Source: Lachnospiraceae bacterium
GTDB lineage: Bacteria > Bacillota > Clostridia > Lachnospirales > Lachnospiraceae
Direction of reading: 5' to 3'
DNA: 64,000 nt
NCBI GenBank assembly: GCA_910574185.1
Contig: CAJSZQ010000015.1
Coordinates: forward strand, 1 to 64,000
Shown here: piece after piece, positions 17,890-26,189 of the stretch
How positions within the stretch are numbered: position 1 is the stretch's first letter
Layout: every line of letters begins with the position of its first letter
Translations under genes and position numbers: made by a program
Notes under the pieces: model-generated
Database searches by the model: none
What the model was told of the DNA's origin: nothing
What the model saw: only the letters and a program-made list of their open reading frames with translations

Positions 17890-18594
17890 ATGAACCTTGT
17901 ATTTGACATTGACGATACCTTATATGATTTGATGAAACCCTTTCAACTTGCCCATGAGAAATTCTTTGCCACACAGACTTCCCTGGATATTACGGAACTT
18001 TTTATGGCGTCCCGACACTATTCCGATATCATTCTGGCTCAAGAAAAACAGGGACTGATTGCACCGGAAGATACTTTCCCCAAACGGATTCAGATGACTT
18101 ACCAAAGCGCAGGTCTGTCTGTTTCCAGAGAAGAAGCCTGCCTGTTTGAGCAGGAATACCGCCTTCGCCAGAAGGAAATTGCTTTGTTTCCCTGTATGGA
18201 ACATGTGCTGAATGCCTGCCGCACGTCGCAGATTCCCATAGCGCTCCTCACGAATGGCAACAGTAAAGGACAACGCAAGAAAATATCCTCGCTAAAGCTT
18301 CAAAACTGGTTTGATAACGAGCATATTTTCATTTCGGGAGAAACCGGATATCAGAAGCCAGACATTATGGCATTCCGGAATATCGAAAGCAGACTTGGAT
18401 ACGTCCCGGAAGACTCATGGTACATAGGCGATACCTATCAAGCAGATATCGTCAGCGCTCATCGCGCCGGATGGCACAGCATTTGGTTCAATCACAGAAA
18501 AAGAATCTGCCAGACAGCTACGCTTCTGGCAGATATGGAAATCCAGAATAAAGAGGATATACTGGATGTTATTCGGCGTCTATGTTCTCTCTGA
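17890..18594 (+). CDS. HAD-superfamily hydrolase (pyrimidine 5'-nucleotidase/YjjG-like)
   Basis: Soluble HAD phosphatase. Motif I is FDIDDTLYD, motif II LLTNGNSKGQ, motif III Lys in GYQKPD, and motif IV GDTYQADIVSAHRAG. A helical C1 cap lies between motifs I and II, as in YjjG-type nucleotidases and 2-haloacid dehalogenase-like enzymes. The nucleophile is Asp in DID, with the second Asp as acid/base. The start is ATG 17890 (MNLVFDIDDT), which has GAAAGTGAG upstream; GTG 17875 is possible. Its last 26 nt overlap the convergent antiporter gene. The substrate is unknown. Confidence 0.85.
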   Translation: MNLVFDIDDTLYDLMKPFQLAHEKFFATQTSLDITELFMASRHYSDIILAQEKQGLIAPEDTFPKRIQMTYQSAGLSVSREEACLFEQEYRLRQKEIALFPCMEHVLNACRTSQIPIALLTNGNSKGQRKKISSLKLQNWFDNEHIFISGETGYQKPDIMAFRNIESRLGYVPEDSWYIGDTYQADIVSAHRAGWHSIWFNHRKRICQTATLLADMEIQNKEDILDVIRRLCSL

Positions 18595-19990
18595 CTTCTG
18601 TCTCGTCTGCCTTTGCAACGGTGACTCCGGCAAATGCCAGTAATATTGTCACAAGGGGCATACTCAGATTAAAATAACAGTAGGGCAGATACTGCATCGT
18701 AGTTACTCCAAGAACACCTGTCACATACACCGCGCAGGTATTCCAGGGAACAAGCACAGACGTAATCGTTCCGGAGCTCTCTAACGCATTGGACAGGGTC
18801 TTCGGGTGAAGACCCATTTCACGATAAGTATCCGCATACATTCTTCCCGGAATCACAATAGATATATACTGCTCCGGCATTACGATGTTACTCAGCAGAC
18901 AAGTGACTTCTGTTGTAGCGACCAGCAAGGCCGGTCTCCTTGCAATACGAACAATTTTCTCCACAACCACCGCAAGCATACCGGTCTTCTCCATAATTCC
19001 CCCAAACATCATGGCAATCATCGTCAGGGATACGGAAAACATCATGTTTACAATCCCTCCTGTACTCAACAGGCTGTCTAACGACTCAATTCCAGATTCA
19101 CAAGTATATCCCTCCATACCGGCTATCATAACATCCCCGTAAGTAATTCCTTTCTGGAAAATAAATCCCATGATAACCCCCGCGAAAATACCAATCGTGA
19201 TTCCTGGAATTGCGGGAACCTTTTTCGCGACTGCAAGAATGACAATAACAGGAGGAAGCAATAAAAGAGGACTCACCTGGAAAATTCCTGTTATTCCCTC
19301 GCTCATTTCCTGAACCGCATTCAGATTCATTCCACCGCCACCGCCATACCGCATTCCCAACACACCATAAATAAACAAAGTAACAACATAAGCAAATCCT
19401 GTCGGAAATACCATAAATTTCACATGGGTAAATACATCCGTTCCCGCCATCGCAGGAGCCAGATTGGTTGTATCAGAAAGCGGAGACATCTTATCGCCAA
19501 AATATGCGCCGGAAATAATCGCGCCCGCCGCCAATGGAGCCGGAATCCCCAGACCAATTGCAATTCCAATCAGGGCCAGTCCCATCGTTCCTACCGTTCC
19601 CCATGAAGTTCCGGTAGCCAGCGAAGTAATCGAACAAATCAGTACCGCAGCTATCAGAAATACTGACGGAGACAGCAGCTTCATTCCATAATAAATCATG
19701 CTGGGCACCACGCCGCTCAGTATCCATACGCCAACCAATATACCTACCACTATCAGGATAATAAGGGAAGACAGGGCATTTGTAATTCCCTCCACCATAG
19801 ACCGCTCAATAAACTTCCAGTCAAACCCAAGATACAGAGCCATCGACGCAGCCGCGCAGACACCGATAAACATAGAGATATGCACACCCGCGTCAAACAG
19901 GATAATACTGCAGGACATCGCTGTAATCAAAATCGCGAACACAACAATTGCATGAACAACTTTCACTTCTTTTTTCTCTTTCACTTTCAT
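18569..19990 (-). CDS. nhaC: Na+/H+ antiporter, NhaC family
   Basis: Cytoplasmic-membrane antiporter of the NhaC type with about 11-12 hydrophobic segments across nearly all of its 473 residues. The family signatures SLATGTSWGTVGTMGLALIG (about residues 133-152) and ISGAYFGDKMSPLSDTTNLA hold conserved polar residues for ion binding. A second inverted half carries MPEQYISIVIPGRMY and WNTCAVYVTGVLGV. The start is placed at ATG 19990 (MKVKEKKEVK), where AAGGTAGG lies upstream; the 27 extra codons of the open frame have no site. Related proteins exchange malate/lactate or organic cations, so the substrate is provisional. The 3' end overlaps the HAD gene by 26 nt. Confidence 0.88.
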   Translation of the reverse strand: MKVKEKKEVKVVHAIVVFAILITAMSCSIILFDAGVHISMFIGVCAAASMALYLGFDWKFIERSMVEGITNALSSLIILIVVGILVGVWILSGVVPSMIYYGMKLLSPSVFLIAAVLICSITSLATGTSWGTVGTMGLALIGIAIGLGIPAPLAAGAIISGAYFGDKMSPLSDTTNLAPAMAGTDVFTHVKFMVFPTGFAYVVTLFIYGVLGMRYGGGGGMNLNAVQEMSEGITGIFQVSPLLLLPPVIVILAVAKKVPAIPGITIGIFAGVIMGFIFQKGITYGDVMIAGMEGYTCESGIESLDSLLSTGGIVNMMFSVSLTMIAMMFGGIMEKTGMLAVVVEKIVRIARRPALLVATTEVTCLLSNIVMPEQYISIVIPGRMYADTYREMGLHPKTLSNALESSGTITSVLVPWNTCAVYVTGVLGVTTMQYLPYCYFNLSMPLVTILLAFAGVTVAKADETEVRENIDAE

Positions 19991-20252
19991 AGACCTACCT
20001 TCCGTTTCTCCGTCTTTTTCAATCATCAATTTGTATGTAGTATACTCCTGTTTTCGCATTTTTTCCAGCAAAATTCATGCGCAGATTGACAATCATCACT
20101 CCATCAAGTATCATGTACAAATACATACGCGCCTGGACGAAACAGCGCCTGCTCATAAAGCGACTCCATAAACCGCCTGCTCCACTGCGTTGTTATAATT
20201 TATTCGCATATGATAAGATTGTATATATAGAAAGGGATTAAATATAAAAAGT

Positions 20253-21452
20253 ATGAGAAACACTACAGAAAAACTTGCTATTTTATCACTGTCACTGATG
20301 CTGGTATCTACCTATTCTATTTCAGCCGTCCTTCCGTCCATGTTTGAATATTACAGCGGCTATTCTCCAAGTCAGGTGGATATCTTAATTTCCACGCCTT
20401 CCTTTGCCATCCTGGTTATGATTCTGGTAAATACCTGGCTTGCCAGACATATGAACGAACGCCTCATGATTACCGGCGGACTCCTGCTGTTATCCTTAAG
20501 CGGCGTTGCTCCAATATTTAGCCAAAATTATACATTTGTATTCATTTCCAGAATCCTTTTGGGTCTTGGCATCGGTCTGATTAATTCTAAGGCAGTCAGC
20601 ATGATTAGCGAACGATTTACCGGAAATGAAAGGACCGCTCTGCTCGGATACCGCAGCGCGGCAGAAACTTTGGGTAATGCAGTACTGACATTTATTGCCG
20701 GAAGGCTGCTTCTAATCCATTGGACCCAGGCGTTTTTCATCTATGCGTTTGGTTTTGTTATTCTAATTCTCTATTTAACCTTTGTTCCATATAAAACAGG
20801 CAAGAGCAAAACTGCCTCCGCCTATACTCCGTCGCACGCTGACGCCCCTCCAGTACTCAGCAGATACAAAGTCCTGATGATTCTGTTCTATGCAGTTTCC
20901 GCCGGATTTTTAATCTGCACCAGTTCCTCCATTTCCTTACGCCTCCCTCTTCTGGTATTGGAAAAGGGCTACGCTGATGAAACACAGGCAAGTACCGTCC
21001 TGGGCGTCTTTCTGATGGTTGGAATTATCTCTGGAATCCTATACAGACGGCTGGTGTCTCTCGCCCATGAGCATCTGTTTCTGTTCAGTGTCCTTACCTG
21101 CTGTGCTGGTCTGCTCGTCATGGCCCAGGCTGGAAGCCTTCCTGTTCTTGGTATCGGCGCTGTAATCAGCGGACTGGCACACACCGCCGCTATCACCTGT
21201 ATATTTAACGGGGTCCCCTCGCATCTTCCGGCAGCAAACGTTCATGCCGCTACTTCCATGGTACTGATAGGATGTAACTTAGGCGCCTCCAGCACCCCTT
21301 TTATCACAGGGCTTGCCAGCCGGCTGCACCCTGGAGCCGGAACCGCCTTCTATACCTGCTGCGGTCTGCTGCTCATTGTCGGGATTCTGAATACCGTATT
21401 TAATAAAATAAAACCAGAACTCGCAATCTCTGTCAATCCAGAACAGCTCTGA
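20253..21452 (+). CDS. Major facilitator superfamily transporter
   Basis: Membrane transporter with about 12 hydrophobic segments in 399 residues. The loop 2-3 motif is recognisable as WLARHMNERLMITGG. Helix 4 has ISRILLGLGIGLINS, and the helix 4-5 region FTGNERTALLGYRSAAETLG resembles drug/sugar efflux carriers of the MFS_1 group. The middle loop (about residues 180-205) is polar. It has no neighbouring regulator, so the substrate is open. The ribosome site is weak: AAAGGG lies about 17 nt upstream of the ATG. A hairpin follows the stop. Confidence 0.85.
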   Translation: MRNTTEKLAILSLSLMLVSTYSISAVLPSMFEYYSGYSPSQVDILISTPSFAILVMILVNTWLARHMNERLMITGGLLLLSLSGVAPIFSQNYTFVFISRILLGLGIGLINSKAVSMISERFTGNERTALLGYRSAAETLGNAVLTFIAGRLLLIHWTQAFFIYAFGFVILILYLTFVPYKTGKSKTASAYTPSHADAPPVLSRYKVLMILFYAVSAGFLICTSSSISLRLPLLVLEKGYADETQASTVLGVFLMVGIISGILYRRLVSLAHEHLFLFSVLTCCAGLLVMAQAGSLPVLGIGAVISGLAHTAAITCIFNGVPSHLPAANVHAATSMVLIGCNLGASSTPFITGLASRLHPGAGTAFYTCCGLLLIVGILNTVFNKIKPELAISVNPEQL

Positions 21453-21471
21453 AAATTGCTTTCTGACACAC

Positions 21472-21506
21472 ACTGGCGTACCATATCAATGATACAGTAC
21501 GCCAGT
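21472..21506 (+). terminator. Hairpin between the MFS gene and glgP
   Basis: Stem ACTGGCGTA (21472-21480) with TACGCCAGT (21498-21506), 9 bp, loop containing TATCAATGATACAG, which is shared with the hairpin after pepT. It lies between convergent genes and could stop both transcripts, though a T-tract is absent. Confidence 0.5.
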
Positions 21507-21528
21507 TAAGATTGTCATTTCACGTATT

Positions 21529-23787
21529 CTATTTCTCACATTTCCAAATATCTTTGTTATATTCTTCTATCGTCCGGTCAGATGAGAAGAAGCCCGCATT
21601 GCTGATGTTAAACAACATCTTTTTCGCCCATGCTTCTCTGTCCTGATAATCCTTAAGCGCCTGCTCTTTCTTCTCAATATAATCATCCAGGTCAAGGAAG
21701 GTCATAAACCAGTCTTTATTCAACAATTCATTTTTCAATCTTGTCAGATGCTTTAAGCTTCCAAGCTTCCGAAGTTCCGGTCCGTCGATAAAGTCTACCG
21801 TCTCCTTAATAATCGGATTTTTCTTATAGTAATCTGCCGATACATAGTCAGCCTTTTCATAATGCGCTATAACCTCGTCGCTGGGCGCGCCGAAAATATA
21901 GATATTATCATCTCCTACAAACTGATGAATTTCCACATTGGCGCCATCCTCCGTTCCCAGCGTTACCGCTCCATTCAACATGAACTTCATATTGCCAGTG
22001 CCGCTTGCTTCCTTGGATGCAAGTGAAATCTGCTCGGAAATGTCGCATGCCGGAATCAGTTTCTCAGCCAGCGTCACATTATAATTCTCAACCATAACAA
22101 CATTCAGATATGGACTTACCTCTGAATCATTGTTAATCAGCTCCTGCAGACAAAGAATCAAATGAATAATATCCTTGGCAATGATATACGCCGGCGCCGC
22201 CTTTGCCCCAAAAATCACTGTAATCGGAGTCTCTGGCCGCTCTCCCCTCTTAATCTGAAGGTATTTGTAAATCACATACAAGGCGTTCATCTGCTGTCTC
22301 TTATACTCATGAAGCCGTTTTATCTGAATATCAAAAATAGAATTCTCATTCAGCTCTATCCCTTGCGTCTCTTTCAAATACTCCTTTAGAAGAACCTTAT
22401 TGTCATGCTTGATGGTCAGCAGCGCATCCAGCACCTCTTTCTTATCTGCAAATTCTTCCAGCTTCTTAAGCTCCATCGCATCCTTGTAAAATCCGTCTCC
22501 AATCCATTCTGTAAGCCCTTTTGTAAGAGCCGGATTACAGTACATAAGCCACCTGCGGAAAGTGATGCCATTCGTCTTATTATTGAACTTCTCAGGATAA
22601 ATCTTATAAAAATTATGCAGCTCAGAATCTTTTAATATCTCAGTATGAAGGTAAGCGACACCGTTGACACTGCATCCGTAATGAATATCAATATGCGCCA
22701 TATGAACCAAATCATTTCTATCAATAATGGCGACGCTCTCATCCGCATATTTTCTCCGAATCCGGTCGTCTAAGATTTCGATAATCGGAACAAGCTGCGG
22801 AACTACTTCCTTCAAATAATGAATCGGCCATTTTTCCAACGCTTCCGCCAGAATCGTGTGATTGGTATACGCGCAGGTCTTCTTCACAACTTCAATCGCC
22901 GCGTCCATAGTTAATCCCCGCTCCATCAGAAGCCGAATCAATTCCGGTATAATCATAGTCGGGTGGGTATCGTTAATCTGAATAACCGCGTATTCATCCA
23001 AATCATACAAATTGCTGCCCTTAGCCGCACACTCGTCCAGGATAAGCTGCGCGCCATTGCTCACCATAAAATACTGCTGATAAATCCGAAGTTTTCTTCC
23101 GGGCTCATCGCTGTCATCCGGATACAGGAACAAGGTAATATTCTTCGCAATATCCTCTTTATCAAACTCAATGCCATTCTTAACAATTCCCTCGTCTACA
23201 GAATCCACATCAAAAAGCCGCAGCTTATTCGTACGGTTCTCATAACCTGTCACAGCAATCTCATACATCCGTGACTGAAGGGTAAGCTTTCCAAACTGAA
23301 CGGGATAGGATACATCTGTCTTCTTCAGCCAGGACTTAGACTGAATCCATGGATTCTTCATCTCCTTCTGCAGATTATCTTCAAATTCCTGTTTAAACAA
23401 TCCCAGATGATAGTTCAGGCCAATACCCTCGCCACTGTATCCGAGCGTAGCAATTGAATCCAGAAAACATGCCGCAAGTCTTCCCAGTCCTCCATTGCCG
23501 AGAGACGGCTCTGCCTCCAGCTCTTCAATCTCGCAGATATCCTTTCCATTCTCTGCAAGCAGCTCCTTAACCTCTTTGTAAATTCCAAGATTAATCATAT
23601 TATTGGAAAGCAGCTTACCAATCAAAAATTCCGCAGACACATAATATATCTTTTTCTTTCCTTCATTACCTTCCTTCTTTTTTGCCATCTCCTGCACAAT
23701 CTCCAGCAAAGCCCCATACAATTCCTCATTACTACAGTCCTTCACTGCCTTTCCAAGATGTGACACTAACACCTCTTCTATCTTCAT
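21529..23787 (-). CDS. glgP: Glycogen/maltodextrin phosphorylase
   Basis: PLP-dependent GT35 enzyme that releases glucose-1-P from alpha-1,4-glucans. Recognisable parts are [21 protein letters not shown] (given in two pieces, [12 protein letters not shown] and AACFLDSIA), the [15 protein letters not shown] region, [10 protein letters not shown], and the PLP signature [15 protein letters not shown] with its Schiff-base lysine, followed by [10 protein letters not shown]. The start is ATG 23787 ([12 protein letters not shown]) with AAAGGAG upstream, giving 752 aa, the bacterial size. The 31 extra codons of the longest frame run into a palindromic element. No other glycogen gene is nearby; the GH31 glucosidase at 26-28 kb may act on related glucans. 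Confidence 0.95.
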   Translation of the reverse strand: MKIEEVLVSHLGKAVKDCSNEELYGALLEIVQEMAKKKEGNEGKKKIYYVSAEFLIGKLLSNNMINLGIYKEVKELLAENGKDICEIEELEAEPSLGNGGLGRLAACFLDSIATLGYSGEGIGLNYHLGLFKQEFEDNLQKEMKNPWIQSKSWLKKTDVSYPVQFGKLTLQSRMYEIAVTGYENRTNKLRLFDVDSVDEGIVKNGIEFDKEDIAKNITLFLYPDDSDEPGRKLRIYQQYFMVSNGAQLILDECAAKGSNLYDLDEYAVIQINDTHPTMIIPELIRLLMERGLTMDAAIEVVKKTCAYTNHTILAEALEKWPIHYLKEVVPQLVPIIEILDDRIRRKYADESVAIIDRNDLVHMAHIDIHYGCSVNGVAYLHTEILKDSELHNFYKIYPEKFNNKTNGITFRRWLMYCNPALTKGLTEWIGDGFYKDAMELKKLEEFADKKEVLDALLTIKHDNKVLLKEYLKETQGIELNENSIFDIQIKRLHEYKRQQMNALYVIYKYLQIKRGERPETPITVIFGAKAAPAYIIAKDIIHLILCLQELINNDSEVSPYLNVVMVENYNVTLAEKLIPACDISEQISLASKEASGTGNMKFMLNGAVTLGTEDGANVEIHQFVGDDNIYIFGAPSDEVIAHYEKADYVSADYYKKNPIIKETVDFIDGPELRKLGSLKHLTRLKNELLNKDWFMTFLDLDDYIEKKEQALKDYQDREAWAKKMLFNISNAGFFSSDRTIEEYNKDIWKCEK

Positions 23788-23846
23788 AACAAACTCCTTT
23801 CTCTTCCTAACAAAAATTCCCACAGTCTTCCCCGCCCTGTCTGGGT

Positions 23847-24024
23847 GGCGCGGAACACTTCCGGGTATGAAGCATGGCATTACAGAGACGCTTTTAATGA
23901 AATCGAAATCAGCGCTTATATAGTCTTAGGAACGAAGGCATTCCTGAGTTCCTTAGACTATGTTAGCAATGAGTTTGATGAAATGTTGTCTCACCCTGCT
24001 TCGTACCCGGAAGTGTTCCGCGCC
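23847..24024. repeat. Hairpin element A of the GAAGGC-loop family
   Basis: 178-nt palindromic element. The outer arms GGCGCGGAACACTTCCGGGT (23847-23866) and its complement (24005-24024) match almost perfectly. The 54-nt core at 23914-23967 starts GCTTATATAG and ends GTTAGC, with loop GAAGGCATTCCTGA. The core aligns without gaps to 45705-45758 and to the complement of 54248-54301. It lies in the divergent spacer between glgP and the AraC gene. Confidence 0.85.
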
Positions 24025-24274
24025 GCTCAAGCAGGAGGAACACTCTTTTAACTATTATCATTTTACATGATATGATCTCTTTCGTCTTGCACTATAACCT
24101 TGTTTTATTGTACAATCCTATCACAAACACTTACCTTTTATCTATATACAAAATACACAAAAAAATATGCTAAAAATCATTAGGTTGCTGTGCTGATAAT
24201 AGCGGCAGCCAGCCTGACCTGTTAAAATGCCAACATGCTAACAGACTTCACAGAAGAAAGGAATTTTCTCAATT

Positions 24275-25216
24275 ATGAAATTATCCTCCGGCCATACCAG
24301 TACCAGATATGAAAGCAAACAGCATGGAAGCGCTGAGTTTCCCTATGCTGTCTATCGCTCGTTAATCCCTGACATTATGCACTCCTATCCCCTTCACTGG
24401 CATAATGAGATGGAGATTACCTATATTCTAAACGGTTCCTGTATTATATCGGTAAATGGAACCCCGATTCGCGCGCTGACCGGAGATATTATTCTGATTC
24501 TTCCTAATCAGCTCCACTCCATTGACCGAGACGGAAACTGCCGGGCTGAATATTATACTTTCGTATTTGATCTGTACCTTCTTGGCCAGGACTCTCCTTC
24601 TGACGCTTGTTTTCGCAAATACTTAAAGCCTTATCTGGACGGCGGCGCCGTACTCCCTTTAAGACTTTTTTCTAAGCATACAGACTATGCTTCCATTCGT
24701 CAAAGCCTCGAAGAGCTTCTGAAACTGGAAAAGCCCGAATGTCAGGCCGCGCCCATGCAGGGGCGAGAACTCCTTATCAAAGCCTGGTTGTTTCACATAT
24801 TCGGCCTCCTGGAACCTTATCGTAATGATACAGACTCTGACGCCGCTCTCTGCCAGATTGCCCAGATACAGAAAATGAAGGCCTTGCTTCATTTTATCAG
24901 TGTAAACTACATGAATCCCCTGACTCTCCAGGAAGCCGCCTCTTTCTGTGGCTACAGCGCGTCATATTTTATGAAATTTTTTAAATCCTTCACAAGTTTA
25001 ACCTTTGTGGAATACCTGAATCACTATCGTCTGGAAAAGGCCAGTGAGCTTCTGCGCGCCACAGACCTTACTGTCCTTGTGGTTTCTGAAAACGTAGGAT
25101 TTGAAAACCATTCTTATTTCATAAGGATTTTCAAACGACAATATGGAATTACCCCAAGAAAATACCGCCTACTGCACAGAGAATCTGCCGTTCTGTCAGA
25201 TACAGGCTCTATTTAA
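24275..25216 (+). CDS. AraC-family transcriptional regulator with cupin sensor domain
   Basis: DNA-binding regulator, 313 aa. The N-terminal ~150 residues form an AraC-type cupin (LHWHNEMEITYILNG, then DIILILPNQLHSI), likely to bind a sugar. The C-terminal ~100 residues carry two helix-turn-helix motifs (LTLQEAASFCGYSASYFMKF and the second around VSENVGFENHSYFIRIFKRQ), ending with the AraC consensus GITPRKYR. It is divergent from glgP and precedes VanZ and GH31, so control of alpha-glucan genes is a reasonable guess but not shown. GAAAGGAA precedes the start. Confidence 0.9.
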   Translation: MKLSSGHTSTRYESKQHGSAEFPYAVYRSLIPDIMHSYPLHWHNEMEITYILNGSCIISVNGTPIRALTGDIILILPNQLHSIDRDGNCRAEYYTFVFDLYLLGQDSPSDACFRKYLKPYLDGGAVLPLRLFSKHTDYASIRQSLEELLKLEKPECQAAPMQGRELLIKAWLFHIFGLLEPYRNDTDSDAALCQIAQIQKMKALLHFISVNYMNPLTLQEAASFCGYSASYFMKFFKSFTSLTFVEYLNHYRLEKASELLRATDLTVLVVSENVGFENHSYFIRIFKRQYGITPRKYRLLHRESAVLSDTGSI

Positions 25217-25224
25217 ATACTCAC

Positions 25225-25320
25225 GAGGTAACAGTTCAGCCTTCCGGATTCCTGGCTGCTTAAGTTCATTGGCTGCTAACTGCGCAGCAAGTGCGCAGTT
25301 GCAGACTGAACTGTTACCTC
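25225..25320. repeat. 96-nt hairpin bounded by GAGGTAACAGTTCAG
   Basis: The perfect 15-bp outer arms are 25225-25239 and 25306-25320. An inner perfect 9-bp stem is AACTGCGCA (25278-25286) with TGCGCAGTT (25292-25300). It follows the AraC gene stop and might act as its terminator, although no T-tract follows. Arm sequence resembles the GTTACAGTTCAC edge of the 45.6-kb element. Confidence 0.7.
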
Positions 25321-25345
25321 ACGAGCGCTTATTTTAATCACACTC

Positions 25346-25374
25346 TTTACAAATATGAAAAAATATGGCATATT
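25346..25374 (+). promoter_or_regulatory. Probable promoter of the VanZ gene
   Basis: -35 TTTACA (25346-25351), 17-nt spacer, -10 CATATT (25369-25374), about 58 nt before the VanZ start. Confidence 0.4.
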
Positions 25375-25431
25375 AGAGGATATTTAAAAATTGAGACACG
25401 TTAACTATTCGCAAATTAAGGTATGATAATT

Positions 25432-26037
25432 ATGAAAAAAGTAATATTATTCTTCCTGAAACCCTTATCTTTTCTGCCGGCGTTATTTATGATGTACCTC
25501 ATCTACAGCTTTTCCGCGCAGAGCGGAGAGATTTCCGGAAATTTAAGTTATACTGTCAGTTGTAAAATTGTGGAGCTTGGAGACCGGGCGCTGGATGTAG
25601 GTCTTGATGAGGAACAAATCAGCTACTATGCAGCCAGGATTGAATACCCTGTGCGCAAGCTTGCACACATGACCGAATATTTTTGTCTGGCAGTCGCCGT
25701 CTCTTTCCCTTTCTATGTATACGGTCTGCGAGGCTTCCCCCTTATGCTGGTTGCCGGTTTAATCTGCGTAGGCTTTGCCGCCGGAGACGAATACCATCAG
25801 TCCTTTGTGGACGGACGGGGACCTTCTAAAAAGGACGTTATGATTGACAGTATCGGTGTTTTCGCCGGCATTATCACTGTGCGAATTATCTGCTGGACCT
25901 TCTTAACCCCTTTCCGTATCGCAAAGCGCATGGAAAGACGGGCCAAACGGAAGGAAATGGCCAGACGCAGAGTCAGAGAAGCTGAGTATTCCTCCCAGAG
26001 ACGCAGACCTAAACATACCAGAGACATCTGGGATTAA
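25432..26037 (+). CDS. VanZ-like family membrane protein
   Basis: Membrane protein, about 201 aa, with VanZ-family signatures: YPVRKLAHMTEYFCLAVAV in the second helix region and AAGDEYHQSFVDGRG followed by KDVMIDSIGV in the third/fourth. About four hydrophobic segments lie before residue 165, then a strongly basic cytoplasmic tail (RMERRAKRKEMARRR). VanZ itself gives low-level teicoplanin resistance, but most relatives are uncharacterised and no van genes are present here. ATG 25432 has AAGG at 9 nt; ATG 25423 is too close to that site. Confidence 0.85.
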   Translation: MKKVILFFLKPLSFLPALFMMYLIYSFSAQSGEISGNLSYTVSCKIVELGDRALDVGLDEEQISYYAARIEYPVRKLAHMTEYFCLAVAVSFPFYVYGLRGFPLMLVAGLICVGFAAGDEYHQSFVDGRGPSKKDVMIDSIGVFAGIITVRIICWTFLTPFRIAKRMERRAKRKEMARRRVREAEYSSQRRRPKHTRDIWD

Positions 26038-26040
26038 TAA

Positions 26041-26189
26041 AACCCAAATTAATTACCTTACTGTTTGGGTATACTTCCCAAGAGTACGTGTTAAAAACGC
26101 AGGCACAGCGGGCTGCGTCGAGGCTTTTATACACGTACTCTCAGGAAAGCAGGCCAACGAAAGAAACATAAGGTTAATTAAGTTGGGTT
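26041..26189. repeat. 149-nt hairpin between convergent VanZ and GH31 genes
   Basis: The outer arms AACCCAAATTAATTACCTTA (26041-26060) and 26169-26189 are complementary apart from two or three positions. An inner stem pairs AGAGTACGTGT (26081-26091) with ACACGTACTCT (26131-26141), with a further ACGCAGG/CTGCGT stem inside. It fills the spacer exactly and probably terminates both convergent genes. Confidence 0.75.

Noticed and set aside
23788..23880. Extended glgP start adding 31 residues
   Set aside because: The extension reads into hairpin element A and lacks a ribosome site, while ATG 23787 has AAAGGAG and gives the family N-terminus.
23845..24051. Open frame of 68 codons on the plus strand
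   Set aside because: It coincides with hairpin element A and has no ribosome site; the frame is not kept in copies B and C.
25432..26037. Glycopeptide resistance because of the VanZ-like gene
   Set aside because: VanZ-like proteins are common in Firmicutes and no vanHAX, vanRS or vanY genes are present.
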